From: Argentina anserina
Lineage: Eukaryota; Streptophyta; Magnoliopsida; Rosales; Rosaceae
Assembly: GCF_933775445.1 (NCBI RefSeq)
Contig: NC_065875.1
Location: 25,853,555-25,917,554 of the forward strand
Direction of reading: 5' to 3'
DNA length: 64,000 nt
In this document: one piece after another, positions 11,541 to 25,994 of the stretch
Layout: each line of letters begins with the position of its first letter
Numbering within the stretch: position 1 is the first letter of the stretch
The notes under the pieces: generated by a model
Database searches by the model: none
Told to the model about the DNA's origin: nothing
Seen by the model: the letters and a program-made list of their open reading frames with translations, nothing else
Translations under genes and position numbers: made by a program

Positions 11541-14500
11541 ATGTCTCTCCCGCCCGTAGAGCGCGCGCACATCAAAGAGGACCACCTCCGTGAATGGAAG
11601 GCCGGAAACCCTAGCTTCAAGCTCCCGGATCCCGTCCCGATGCTCCGCTTCCTCTACGAGCTCTGCTCCACCATGGTGAGCTTCTTCGCTCTTTTTTTTT
11701 TTCCGATGAGATGTGTACGGAGGAGCTTGTTTGGATTGAGATATTTGAATTGTGACGTCAGGTTCGCGGTGAACTGCCGGTTCAGAAGTGCAGAGCGGCT
11801 TTGGACTCGGCGGAGTTCTCCGAGAAGGTTTCGGAGCTAGAGGTGGCTTCAAGCTTGGCTGATATTGTTACTCAAATGTCTCAGGATGTGAGTTGTGTAA
11901 TTAGGTTTTGATGCTTGCAATTTGTTAAGCACATTTCGTTATCGATGAGGTGTGATGTTGGATATAGAAGGTTTTGATGTTAGTGATAAGGATCATGATG
12001 CATTAGATTCAGTTGCTTTAATCAAGTTTATGATAACGAGTAATGTTAATCGAAGCGTGGCGATTGCATGTTCTAATGAAGCTACGAGGAAGTAAAATGT
12101 TAAGCTGCTTTAATCAAATTTATGATAATGAGTCATGTTAATGAGAGCGTGGCGATTGTATGCTTTACAGAGTTTACTAGAAGTAGAATGGTCATAAGAT
12201 TTCGTTAAAAATACTTTTAAGCTTGAGTACGGTTGAATGCGGTGCCTTTGGACATGCATTTGACATAGATTATATGTTTTGAGCTAGTATTTGATTATCA
12301 GTAACCTGCTATTGTTGTTTTCTGTTTCCCTATTCTTACTGACACGTAGATGTTCATTTATTTGCAGCTTACCATGCCTGGAGAGCATCGAGCCCGTCTC
12401 ACAAAACTGGTTAGTTGTCAGATTTAAAAGTCACTAGAAATGGGGCCATAAACTTAGTCACTGGTGTTCAGTGTCCTCTTGCTACTTAGTAGAAGGAAAC
12501 ATTCTTATCCTTTTTCTATAATTGACATTGCCCAGTAAAGAACGGAAATTCTGTTCCATTTGTCCACACTGCCCATTCTTCTTCTATTTTTGACTTGGTG
12601 TGGTTTGTTTTACCTGGCTATTTACTGTTTAGTGGGTTTCTCTTTTACAGGTCAAATGGTTGGTGGAATCTTCTTTGGTTCCATTACGGCTTTTTCAGGA
12701 GCGCTGTGAGGTAGATACTGATCCTTGTCTTAAAGAATTTGATGGTGGTTATCTGGTTTGCTCTTTCTTTTGTTCATGAACAAAACAGAACTCATGTATG
12801 TACTCTATATAAATTGCAGGAAGAATTTTTGTGGGAGGCTGAAATGATCAAGATAAAGGCTCAAGAACTGAAGAGTAAAGAGGTAAGAAAGTCGTTAGTT
12901 TGTAGCTATTTGCTCATTCATTTGGTAGTGACCTTGCCTAAAATACCATATCCTAGAATTTTTATTATTGAGAAATTTAGCTAGTGAAAAACGACCTTGA
13001 TTGGAATAGGGCAATCTAAATGATCCAATTTGTTATCGATGTGTCAAGTGTGAGCGTGACTGGTATAGGTAATCTAAGTGAAATAGTTTGTTAAAGCAAA
13101 GCAAGTAAAAAGGATTATCTAGATGGAGTAAGCGGATATACTAGCAGAACTGATGAGGGCTTTTAAATTCAGGTTAGAGTGAATACCCGTCTTCTATATC
13201 AGCAAACAAAGTTTAATCTCCTTCGAGAAGAGAGCGAGGGATATGCCAAGCTGGTACGTTTGCTATTATCATTTGAAGTTTTCTCATTGTGCTGCATTTA
13301 TGGGAATACATCTTTCATGGTGTTGGGATATTTGAGAAATTTCATGTTGTGTAATCACTACCTTTTGCACTAGCAGGTTACACTTCTTTGCCAAAATTCA
13401 GAAAGTTCATCGCACAATGCTGGAGCTACAATAGGCATTATAAAGGTATCGGGTTTGTTTCTTTTTTCCCCTCCATCATTGATAATCCTTATATATGTCT
13501 CATTTTTCTGATTGATCCATGCAGTCATTAATCGGACATTTTGATTTGGACCCAAATCATGTTTTTGATATCGTAAGTCTTGATACATTATAATTTATAT
13601 CTTGCAATTTTTATAACTACCTTTTTGGACTTAAATGATGTTTGATTCACTATTTCTCTACAATACTTTGTTTGATTAGGTTTTGGAGTGTTTTGAACTT
13701 CTGCCAGACAACAATGTCTTTTTGGAGTTGATACCAATATTTCCAAAGGTGGCAGAAATTATGTTGTTTAAGTTTAGGTTGGATGGTTTATATGATGACT
13801 TTTAGTTGACTCATAACATCTTATTTTGCAGTCTCATGCTTCACAAATCCTTGGTTTCAAATTTCAACATTACCAGCGTATGGAAGTAAATGACCTTGTA
13901 CCATTTGGACTCTATAAGCTTACAGCTTTGCTGGTGAAGGAGAATTTTATTGATCTTGATAGCATGTGAGTATCCCCTTAATGAGCATGTTCTTTGATAG
14001 GAAACTTTTTTTGCTTCACAATTTCACAAATTATTCTTGTACGACTCCTGTTTGTAATTGTTTAGAGGCAATGCCAATGCCAGCTATGTGGGACAGTTTG
14101 TGGTAGCCACAACTTGGTTATGAAGAAGTTTGCCCTGTACTGGGCTAAAACTTTCCCTTATTTTATTGATAGTGGATTCTACACTAGACTAAAAGTCTCT
14201 GTCAGTAACAGTTTCTATTAAGAGTATTCAGTTATTGATAGTTGAGCCTAATACTTTTACATAATTGAGATTATCTTAATTGGTGAAAACTACATGGAGT
14301 TAGAGGAGTATTAAGAATGTTAAAGTATTGCTGCTCTTGAATTAGTTTTTATATTTATGTTTGATATTTTGCATAACTGTGGCGAGTTGTTTGTGTCTTT
14401 ATGTGGTCAGCAACAATGGTCACTGTGTTCTAGGTCTTCTTATGTTTATTAGTTTATGCTTCTAACAGATGTGCTCATTTACTCCCGAAGGACGATGAGG

Positions 14501-17500
14501 CGTTTGAGCATTATAGTGCTTTCTCATCCAAGCAGCTTGATGAGGTATATTTTAAAAGTGTATTTAATGGCTGAAAACTTTGTTACTTGATTTCTCATAT
14601 TTTCTTTTGTCTATTTATATGCTCCGAAAACTCTAGCTTATATTGTAAATTTTACCTGGCTATGTTAATATTTTTAGGCTAATAAAATTGGTAAAATAAA
14701 TCTCGCTGCTACTGGGAAGGATTTGATGGAAGATGAGAAACAAGGAGATGTGACTATAGATCTCTTTGCATCATTAGACATGGATTCAGAGGCAGTAGGA
14801 GAACGATCTACAGAGTTTGAAAATAATCAGACTTTGGGCTTGCTTACTGGTTTTCTTTCTGTAGATGACTGGTATGCTTCTATGTACACACTTTTTTGGC
14901 TCGCATTTCCATATAATTGAATTCTGGATTGAGTTTTTTAAACTGAAGTTCTCCTTTCATTAATATCTTTTATTTGGTGTTGATTATATTGGTCTGAACT
15001 GATTACATGTTTGCATCTCAGGTATCATGCACACATACTATTTGAACGTCTTTCACCTCTAAATCCTGTTGAACATATCCAAATATGTAATAGCTTGTTC
15101 AGGTACTTCTTCTACTATTCTTTTGTCTTAATGTGATTTTTTATTTTTATCTTTATTTGTCCATCATGCTTTTGTACACGTCCATGTATAAAGAACAATA
15201 TCACCCATGTATAATAGGTGCGTGATATCTTTGAATGCATTGAAAACTTATTAGTATGCTTGTCAGGGTATGCTTTTACTTTTGTTTTCCCCTCTAATTT
15301 GTTCTGAAAACCTGTGACCAGGCTCATTGAAAAATCCATCTCTTGTGCATACAACATGGTTCACCAAGCACGTCTCAATAACTTGGGGACCTCCTCAGGA
15401 ACCAGTGTTGGTGTCATGACTACAGAAAACGCATCAGCTAGTGGTTCTGTTATAGAACTACAAAAAGAACTTTTTCAGATGCTTGCTATTGTTGGGCCTT
15501 ACCTTTATCGTGATACTTTGCTGCTACAGAAGGTGCGTTACTTTTATCTGATATTATGGAATCTTTTTCTCTTTTTATTTTATCTTCAGAAGAAATTAAG
15601 GACAGTTTCTCCTGTTTCCTGGATTAGGTTTGCAGAGTATTAAGAGGTTATTACTTGTCTGCACCCGAGCTTGGAAGGATGGGTGGCGTAGCTGTTTCTG
15701 CAAGTAATCCTGGTTTGCCCCTTAAGGAAGCTAGGTCACCCCGTCAATTAGCAATGTTAAGGGTAGAGGAAGCCTTCCGCACATGTCTACTTCCATCTTT
15801 ACAGTTAATACCTGCAAATCCAGCTGTTGGAATGGAAATTTGGGAAGTGATGAGTCTACTTCCATATGAGGTTGGTGTTTATCAGTGATATATGATTCTT
15901 CAATTCAAACATGTATTTTCTCACAGTAGTCTTACTATATGAATCTTGTTCGTTAGGTGAGGTATCGTTTATATGGTGAATGGGAAAAAGAAGATGAACG
16001 AATTCCTATGGTTTTAGCTGCAAGGCAAACAGCCAAGGTATTAAACTATACTTTTCTCAAGTCTCAAACTTCTTTACCGTATCTGTCTTTTCCTTCCTTC
16101 CATCTTTTATTTTGTAAAAGCATCATTGTGTTATATCTTTTTTTTGTCCTTGCATTATAGTTGGACACTAGAAGGATTTTGAAGCGGCTTGCAAAAGAAA
16201 ATTTAAAGCAGCAGGGTCGGATGGTTGCAAAATTAGCTCATGCAAATCCAATGACTGTACTCCGAACAATTGTTCATCAGGTCAATTATTTAAAAATGAT
16301 CTCATATTTTGTTCTCAGCCTTTTAGTCCTCTAGTTTATGTGTTCAAACAATTAATGGGTTGGTACCACTGCAGATTGAGGCATACAAAGATATGATAAC
16401 TCCTGTTGTGGATGCATTTAAGTATTTGACTCAGGTGTGGATTTTCATTTTGTTGTCAGTTACATTTTCCCCTTCTCTCCTTGAGTACTCTGCTAGAAGC
16501 TGGTAAAAAAAAATTATATTGAACACGTGTTTTTTTTTTTACTCAGAGTTTTGCTTCAAATAATAAATTGCTTGAAGTTTTTCAGAAGATTCTTTATGAG
16601 GTGGAATGAGTGGGTCTAAGATTAGAATATGTTTAGGAACCAACTAACCTTTAAGTTACTTATCTGGAAAGACACTGAGCGACCATCCCTTGGTAACTTT
16701 GGAGCTTCAGACTGGTGAAGATACTTATCCCTTGTTAACTTTGGAACTGGTCTGTTTTGTGTAAGACATAGAGAAGAAAATATCTCTAGAAGTTCAAAAC
16801 AGAAGCACCTAGTATAATCAGAAGTTTCTTTCAAATGGGATCTTTATGTACTTGTGTTGTACTTTTATTTCATTGGATAATATGTGTGGTTTCTTCTTTG
16901 TAGAAGGGCCGTCATTCTATTGTATAGGTTGTTTTAAACCTATTGATCTTTCTTTATAGGATGTTGTTTTAAACTTAATTATCTTTTGCTATTTTTTTTT
17001 GTTCAGCTTGAATATGATGTGCTGGAATATGTTGTGATTGAGCGTCTGGCGCAAGGAGGGCGCGATAAGCTAAAAGATGATGGGCTTAACTTGTCAGACT
17101 GGCTCCAATCTTTGGCTTCATTTTGGGGTCACTTGTATGCTCCTTTCTTGTCATCTATGCTGTGTGTGTGTGTGTGTGTGTATTGCCATCCCCCATTATA
17201 TGTTTAGAAACAATGTGATATGTCATCAGCTTTTTTGTTTCTTGTTGAATGAAATGTAGGGATTTTGTTTACATCATGCTTGTCATATGCTTTGAACCTC
17301 ATTTGAACATTTATGAGTTTCGTACAAATGATGTACTTGTCTTTTTGTATTCATTCTTTTTCTTTTCCCAACTTTTTCCAACAGATTTGTACGAATGAGC
17401 TACATTGCACATAGTTGTCTATTTTTGTTCAAGATTTTTTCCAACCGTTTTCTAGCATTGATACGACTTTAACTAGAGTAAAATTTTAACATACATACCG

Positions 17501-20500
17501 TTCTGTAGAATCTAGATATATTCTTGGATACTTCACTTCAGTTTCCGGGTTGCAGATTAGCCTGGCCAAATGGCCTTTTGACTGGAGCGGGGGAGGGATG
17601 AATATACATTGGAGACCTTGTGTTCTCTATTTGAAAGTTGAGATCAGTTCCAGCAGCTGGCCGAGGTTCAGGGTACCATGAGATTCACATTAGTGACTTG
17701 TGACGGATTGGCATCATGCTGATATCGTAATTAATGAAATAGAAAAAGGGATGGTCAGATTGTTGAGGTGATGTTAAACTTCGGTACCTCTGACCTCTTT
17801 TCAGGTAGTTGGATGTTAGAGGAGTACTAAGGCTCATTATAGCTTGTTGGGAAGGTTCTAAGCTTTTTGGGCTGAATAAAAGATATTGGAGGGATGCCAC
17901 TGACATTTTTGTGTCATTTATATGGATTTTTAGATATTCCAATAGTTGCGTGGAGAAGGTGATACTGTGATAGAGCGTACTTTAGTTCTATGTGATCAAG
18001 CCACCAGTTCTGAGTAATAGATAACTCTCAGTTGGTATTTATGAAATATTTAGGGCAGGCAGAACGTTGAAGCTCAGAATCCTCTAGTCTTGCCTCTTTG
18101 TAGGCTAGAGGAGCGTTAAACAGGGTAGGAAGGAGAAGGATAGCATTTTCAGAATGAGAATAAGGATGTTTGGGTACTTGTCAAATGGAAGATTACTAGA
18201 TTAGAAGCAACACGAAGAAAATCAACTCTGCTCTTTATGATGAGATGTATGATTAATTTGACAGAGTTTGGTTGTGTGTTTTGACCAATGTTTAAAAGAC
18301 ACCCTGAACAGCTAATTCTCTGTTCTCTATCTAATTTTTAAAGTCGATGAATCGGCTTTGTTGTTCGATTTTCTCGCTGGCCTCCTGGAAAGATTACTGT
18401 TTGGTGGGTCGCTGAAGTTGGAATGGGCGTTTGTTATGGGTTCAAGATTTTGATTGACATTCTCATTCTACTTCATGGAGCTTTCTGTATTGCTTCCTAA
18501 TTGTTTGAAGAACTGTTAAGTGGGGTGCTGAAGGCTTTTAATTGATGGTTTCTTGTCTCCTCTGATGACTCTGGAAATCCCTGAGACTATTTTGGCTCAG
18601 TTAGTTTCTGTTTGTATCTCTATTACTAGATGTTCAAAGGCTGCTTGAAGAAGAAGAGGTGCAATCTGCTGGACCCGCTTTACTGGTTGATTGTATCTTC
18701 ATCGGTTTGCTTAACGTCAGAGCACTAGTAGTTGAGGATATTGTATGCTCAGTATACAATTTACATGGGGTGGTATATATTGTCTTTTCTACTGATAAAT
18801 AAAAGAAACTGCTGCACATTGTGAGGCACCAAAGAGCAGTTGATGTGGAACTTTCATAAACTGATGAAGGAATGATAAGAAGTTCAGCAGCATTGTCAGC
18901 GGCATTGTTTTAGACTAGAGTTTCTGGGCTTTTCATTTGTACATAAATGGGGAAATTACTTATCACCAGATGTGGCTGATGCATAAATGGGGAGGTTTTT
19001 CTTTTTCTTATTTTTTAGTTCTTTTTAATTTCTTTCTATCGAATCATGACATATAAGGCCAATTGTTATAGTGTTCCAAGAGATGGCTTTTAGTATTCCA
19101 TTTCGATGCCACTATTAAAGGATAATAAATATAAAAAAAATTTAGGGTGTTGTGATTTCCTTACCTTTTCTTTTGGTTTGCATTCGTAGTTAAACGACTT
19201 TTCCTTTTGACAATTTGAAATCCTGGAAGCTGAGAGTTACACTAATGAGTCATATATGTTTGTCTGTTTGGGACTAATTGTCTATTAATCCATCTTTACA
19301 AGCATACAGTTCTACTCATTTCCTGTGTGTTTTATAATAAAATTTATTTCTTTAAGGTTTTGTTTTGTTTATTTATTTGCATCATATACTCTTGATGGCT
19401 TCCTTTTAGCTAGATGGTAAGTTTTGTATCAAACAGTCTAATGATGCACACCTGAATTGTTGTAATATCCTTGTTTTACCTAAGTTCTACTCCTTTCCTG
19501 AAGCTCTACGGATATAGTTGTAATATCCTTGTTTTATCTTTAATCCTTGAAATGTCAGTTTGGAATGTGTGCTTTCAGACTTAAGAATTCTGACCACCTG
19601 AATTTTCATTTTCTTTAGGTGTAAAAAATACCCATCTATGGAATTGAGAGGCCTTCACCAGTACCTTGTCAATCAGTTGAAAAAGGGCCAAGGAATTGAG
19701 CTCGTTGTTCTTCAGGTAGTTTGAGGTTCACTGTGTATACCAGTTGTGTCTCAAGATTACTTTTCAAACATTGCAATGTTGAATCGATATTTTCTGATTA
19801 TATCAGGAGCTTATTCAGCAAATGGCAAATGTCCATCACACCGAGGACCTTACTGAAGATCAGCTAGATGCGATGGCTGGGGGTGAGACTCTCCGTCATC
19901 ATACCACTGGGTTTGGTGCTACCCGACATAACAAGGTGCCTTGTTATGTTTAATTTATAAGATGTAGATTTGAAGTGCTATTAATTGTTTGATTTGTTTC
20001 AGGTCTTTGAAGTATTGGCAGTCTTTATTGCTTATGAAAACATGTTATGGTTTTTTTCCCTTACCTAAATGGGAAAGATGTTAATGATGGTTTCAAATTT
20101 GTTGACAGCAATTAATCAAGTCCATGAACAGGCTAAGGGACTCGCTGCTTCCAAAAGATGAAACTAAGCTGGCAATCCCCCTTTTATTACTTCTTGCTCA
20201 GCATCGTTCTTTGTAAGCCATTGAGCTAGATTTATTTAGTAACTATTTCTTGTTTAGCATATGACAATCTTGCATAAAAATAACATCCTGATGAAGCATC
20301 TCTCTTCTCACCTAGTTATGATGTTCTTTATGCACAAGGGAATGCAAGTCAAGTGAGTCAGACACCTGATTAGATTATCTTGCTCTTTGTAGGGTCATAA
20401 TAGATGCAGATGCACCTTATATTAAGATGGTTAGCGAGCAGTTTGATAGATGTCATGGAGCACTCCTTCAGTATGTGGAATTTCTTAGCAGTGCCATGCC

Positions 20501-23500
20501 ATCAGCATCAGCTTATGCTCAGCTGATCCCTTCACTTGATGATCTAGTCCACAAATACCACCTTGATCCTGAGGTTCCTCTCTCCCTCTCTCTCTCTCTC
20601 TCCAGAAATTTTTCTGTCTGATTCACTGTTCTTACACTTATCTTAGTACTGTTTCTATGACATAGGTTGCTTTCTTGATTTATCGCCCAGTAATGAGGCT
20701 GTTCAAGAGTTCCACGAGTTATGATGTTTTCTGGCCTCTAGACAATGATGATGCTCAAAGTGTTACATCTGCAAATTCAGAGTCCGAAGCTGTACAGAAC
20801 TCTGGCAACGTGGTTCTGGATCTCGGGTCTACATCGAACCCTATAACGTATATATCCCAAAGAATACTTTTTCACCTTTTTGACTTGTTGCGTTTTGGGT
20901 GATTTTGAGTGAATCTAGCAGCTTTTGCATTATGTATATATATTATAGCAATAGTTGGCATGAAATGGTTTTTTATTGAGTTGAGATGACAGTTTAATTC
21001 TTTTACTCGTACATTGAAAAATAATGCTCTCGTACTATTTTATAATTAACTTTATTTCCCTTTGCTATATGTATTTGATTTTAATCAGGTGGTTGGATCT
21101 TCTTGACACTGCTAAAAGCATGTTGCCTGCAAGAGCCTGGAATAGTTTGTCCCCTGATCTTTATGCTACATTTTGGGGGCTCACACTTTATGATCTTTAT
21201 GTCCCAAGAAATTGCTATGAATCTGAAGTTGTGAGACAGCAAGCCTCTATAAAAGTTCTGGAAGAGCAGACTGATAATTCGATTTCTGCAATAAATAAAA
21301 GGAAGAAGGAGAAGGAAAGAATTCAAGAAACCATAGATAGGCTGACTAGTGAACTTCGTAAGCATGAGGAACATGTTGCATCTGTTCGTAAACGGTTATC
21401 GCGTGAGAAGGACAAATGGTTGAGTTCATGTCTTGATACTTTAAAGATCAACATGGAATTCCTTCAGCGTTGTATATTTCCTCGTTGTACTTTCAGCATG
21501 CCAGATGCTGTCTATTGTGCCATGTTTGTGCACACTCTTCATTCCCTGGGAACACCATTTTTTAACACAGTCAACCACATGGATGTCCTTATCTGTAGAA
21601 CCTTACAGCCTATGATATGCTGTTGCACTGAATCTGAAGTTGGTAGACTGGGGAAGTTTCTTTGTGAGACCTTGAAGGTTGCTTACTATTGGAAGGTGAT
21701 AATTTACTATTTCTATTCAACCGCACTATTCTTACAAGTTATGTGTCATAAGAATGTTCTTTTGCTAGTACTTCAAACTCGCATATTCTTTTCCCAAAAT
21801 TTTAATTGGATCATGCTTCTTCAACAGAGTGATGAATCTATTTATGAGCGCGATTGTGGAAACATGCCAGGCTTTGCTGTCTATTATAGATTTCCAGATA
21901 GCCAGCGGGTTCGATATGGCCAGTTTGTCAAGGTGAGTTCATGGGCATTTCTTTATATATGGTTAATTTACAGTAAGCTTGCAATACCAATCACTTATGT
22001 AAATTGCTAACCAAGGTCGGTACATTTGGTCAGTTCACTTCAATGATCTTTTTAGCAGCAGCTTATTATAATCATAAAAAAATTGCCCATGAATTCTCCC
22101 AGATGAGCTGGCATATCCAATCCTATGCTCCTTTTTCCTATTTTAGTTTTTGTTTTCTCTGCTTCAACCCATTTGAATGCCATCATTTTTTTAATGGTCT
22201 TATAACAACAATTATTGCATTTTATCTCTGTATGACCCAATGAAGTCCGTCCTTGCATTTTTTTCTCTAATATGTTGGTGGTTTAAATTTCTTATAGGTG
22301 CACTGGAAATGGAGTCAAAGGATCACTAGATTGTTGGGTCAGTGTCTGGAATCTACGGAGTACATGGAAATTCGAAATGCTCTCATAATCTTATCAAGAA
22401 TTTCTAGTGTTTTCCCGGTTACTAAAAAGAGTGGGATTAACCTCGAAAGACGGGTATGAACTGTTTCAAGTAACTATATCTGTAGGTTTCAATTGCAGTG
22501 GCATCATTGTGTTTATGTTATTGCCTCTATACTTGCAGGTGTCCAAGATCAAAGGTGATGGGAGAGAGGACCTTAAGGTGTTGGCAACAAGTGTTGGTGC
22601 TTCTTTGGCTGCTAGAAAGGTTCGTACTTTAAGCTTAACATAGGGAATGAGGAGAAGAACCCATTTACCAGCAAATAAACCTTGAGTTTGGGGCTTGCTG
22701 GCGTGTAGCCATCGGGTTTTTAGTCCCTACCTTCAATTTCAGCTTTTATTAATAACTTGGTCAAATACTTTACAGCCTTCATTGGTTTCGGATGAAGAAT
22801 TTTGCATGGGCTACGTTGAACTGAAGTCTACAACATCTTCGAAGCCTTCATCCAGTAATCTAGGAGCAATACAGAGTGCTCCTGCCACTAACAATTCTCC
22901 AACTGAACCTGTTGGTGGAAGAGCAGGAACCCTTGTCTCCCAACACTCGGAATCAATCATTTCAACCAGAGACCACGTGTCAAAAGCTAAACCTGCAGAT
23001 GGGAGGTTGGAAAGGGTAGAAAGTATCTCAAATGCAAAATCTGATCAAGGGCATTTAAAACATAAAGGTGTCTCATTGGTGAATGGTTCAGATGCTCATG
23101 CATCTGTACCATCAGGTATTTTACAATCTGGAACGTCAAGGCCTATTGAAAATCAAGTGCAAGTGAACGAAATCTCAAACCGGACACTGGATGAAAATAT
23201 GGGAAAACCTGCCGCAAAGAACACTTCAGAATCTGAGGTATTATTATTGGGAGAAACAAATCACTGTTAATTTTCTATGTTTGAATACTTCATTGCACTT
23301 GAGCTATTGCAGTATTGTTTAGGCAGCACTTGTGAGACCTCATGATCATGCTTATTTACAATGAAGATTCTAGTGCTATCACTTTCTCTTCTCCAATGCA
23401 TTTCCACCCTTACATTGATCTTTACCGTTTGAGTTTTCAAAGAATAGTTTGTAGAATTTATTTATTTTCTTGGAGCCTTTAGGGTTTGTAACTTTTCATT

Positions 23501-25994
23501 GCTAAAACAGAGTTAAATGTCTATTTTGCTTGTGGTTGATAGATTGGTTTTGCATCCTTCTCCCACTCTGAGCATTTCATTTAAGTTTGATGAAATAACT
23601 TAAGGTGGGTTTCATTATTATATGACGTCATTGAAAAGTTGTGTTTTTTAAAAATTTATTTTTCTCTACTGACAGTCGAGGGGCCAAGCGAAACGGTCTG
23701 TTCCTGCTGGGGCTAAGCCATTGAAACAAGACCTTGCAAAGGACGAAAGTAGATCTGGAAAAGCAGCTGGGTCTACGGTTATAACAGTAAATGGTGGCAC
23801 GGTATCATCTTCGGGCAAAGGCCCAGCTACGGTAGGTATTGAATCAAAAGTGGAGGGTGGATCTGCAAAGATATCCAGTACAAGGATTAAGGAGGAAGGT
23901 GCTGAGGTTTCTGACACGGCAAGGCCCCCTTCCTCTCGATTCATTCACTCTCCTAGACATGATAGTTCTGCTAGCCTCTCTAAGTCTGGTGATAAACTTC
24001 AGAAAAGAAACAGCCCCGCAGAAGAAACGGATAGACAAAGTAAACGCCGAAAAGGGGAGGCTGAAACGAGAGATTTTGAGGGTGAAGCTCGACTGTCTGA
24101 TCGAGAGAGGTCCACTGATGCTAGACTGTTGGATGTTGACAAATCAGGAACTGATGATAGAGGTGGTCATAAGACCACTGAAAAGGCCTCAGATCGGTCT
24201 AAAGATAAAGGAAGTGAAAGACATGATAAAGATCACAGGGAAAGATCGGATCGTCCTGATAAGTCACGTGGAGATGATTTTGTCGAGAGATCCAGAGATA
24301 GGTCAATGGAGAGACATGGAAGGGATCATTCAGCTGAAAAATTGCAAGAGAGGGGTTCAGATAGGAGTCTTGATAGATTGCCTGACAAATCTAAGGATGA
24401 GAAAGGTAAAGGGCGTCACAGTGATATATCCGCTGAAAAATCTCATGTTGATGATCGATATCATGGGCAGAGCTTACCTCCACCACCACCCTTACCTCCT
24501 CACATTGTTCCTCAATCTGTGAGTTCTGGAAGAAGAGACGAAGATTCAGATAGAAGGACTGCCGCTACAAGGCATACTCAAAGGCTTTCTCCGAGACATG
24601 ATGAGAAGGAACGTAGAAGATCTGAAGAAAATTCCTCCATTTCTCAAGACGATTCGAAACGTAGAAGAGAAGATGATTTTCGAGAGAGAAAGCGTGATGA
24701 TCGTGAGGGTATCTCAAAGGTATGTATTGGTACTAGTTTTTAAGTTGTTCTGTGCCATTATCTATTATTTTTTGTATTGTTTATCATACATTATATTGAC
24801 AGTGGTGTCTTAAACCAATAAACTTCAGCAATGTCTTGGTCATGATAAGTAATATTTGGTAATGGTCGATTGCTCGTATAGCAAATATATTCAGGGGAAA
24901 ATGCTACCCTCTGTTTTCTTGGGTTTGTTTGTTTTAAATTTATACCTCTTGTACTTGATTGTCAGTTTGACATTTAATTAATGATGGGCCATCAATGAGA
25001 CCATGACACTAAAAAGATCTCCTCACAGCCATTTTCATCTTATCCTTCTAATTTCAACACATAGAAACCTGCTGTTACAAAAGCTGCTGCTGTTTATTTA
25101 ATTTTTGGTCCAAGTACTGGGTATCTAGCAACGTGATAGGCCACGGACTGGTCTTATAGTTTATCTTATTTTTTTTTCAATTTTAGATACTTTGGGACTC
25201 ACTTTCGTAACTTCATCATGATGGTCCTTGAGTTTCTTTAAATTGCAAGTTTTGGTCTGATTTGCTGCTTAGAGTTTAAGGAACTCACTGCTTCTATTAT
25301 ATGTAGGTGGAGGAGAGGGATAGGGACAGGGAAAGGGGGCGGGAGAGAGAGAAAGAAAGGGAGAAAACCAACCTTTTGAAGGAAGATCCAGAGACAATAG
25401 CAGCTTCAAAGAGGCGGAAACTTAAACGAGAACATCTGCCTTCTGGGGAAGCTGGTGAGTACTCACCAGTTCATCCTCCCCCTCCCCTCTCTATTAACTT
25501 GTCCCAGCCATATGATGGAAGAGATAGAGAACGGAAAGGACCCATTGTCACTCGCGCAGGTTACATGGAAGAACCAAGTCTAAGGATTCACAGTAAAGAA
25601 GTATCCAACAAGATGACTCGCCGTGATACAGACCCGTATCCTTAAAAGCTACTTTTAGGTTTATTTTCTGTCTTGTCTTAATCTATAAATTGTTTGCTCG
25701 CATGTGCATTCCTGGAATATACAGTTGGTTAGGGATTTGATTTTTGTGTTCTGTTTGTCATGTATCATGTCGAAGTAGAGTTCAATGATTATCCCATCCC
25801 CTTAAGAGTGCTGAATGAAATCCATTTTCACATCTAGGTTGAGATTTGTCATGGGTATTGCTGTGTGCATAGGTTTATATGTTGCAAGTCAGTGCAATTG
25901 TGTTGTCAGTCCTTAACCATGTTGCAGAATGTACGACTGGGACGAAGATAAAAGGCCAAGAGGTGAACAGAAACGAAGGCATAGGAAGAACTAA
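11541..25994 (+). CDS. THO2: THO complex subunit 2 (THO2/THOC2)
   Basis: Scaffold of the nuclear THO/TREX complex, which couples transcription to mRNA export and supports siRNA and miRNA production. I resolve 32 exons: 11541-11675, 11762-11887, 12368-12409, 12651-12710, 12820-12882, 13173-13253, 13377-13445, 13525-13572, 13680-13748, 13832-13965, 14469-14544, 14678-14871, 15022-15102, 15322-15532, 15628-15870, 15957-16037, 16161-16280, 16375-16434, 17007-17134, 19619-19715, 19807-19935, 20109-20212, 20393-20573, 20666-20847, 21089-21695, 21828-21932, 22298-22453, 22539-22619, 22776-23237, 23676-24719, 25307-25635, 25928-25994. They total 5565 bp and 1854 aa, all in frame and close to the usual plant length (about 1800). 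Exon 25 carries a coiled coil rich in K and E. Exons 30-31 (residues about 1376-1833) encode the charged RD/RE/RS-rich tail that contacts RNA. Intron 19 is unusually long (2.5 kb). The last intron has U12-type signals. No lesion is seen. Confidence 0.95.
17161..17181. repeat. (TG)n microsatellite in THO2 intron 19
   Basis: About ten TG units lie 26 bp after the exon 19 donor site. The rest of this 2.48-kb intron (17135-19618) shows no recognisable element and no clear exon. Confidence 0.9.
20585..20602. repeat. (CT)n microsatellite in THO2 intron 23
   Basis: A short CT run sits about 10 bp after the donor site of exon 23, between coding exons. Confidence 0.85.
25636..25927 (+). other. U12-type GT-AG intron (last intron of THO2)
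   Basis: The donor reads GTATCCTTAA at 25636, matching the minor-spliceosome 5' consensus RTATCCTT. The branch element tCCTTAAC at 25910-25917 matches TTCCTTRAC and lies about 10 nt before the acceptor AG (25926-25927). Both signals together are rare by chance. The intron joins CC|A ATG in phase 2 and restores the frame to the stop. Confidence 0.88.

Noticed and set aside
23839..24522. 227-codon open frame overlapping THO2 exon 30
   Set aside because: It lies in another frame of a repetitive charged exon whose THO2 frame is conserved and longer; the overlap is a by-product of the RD-rich codons.
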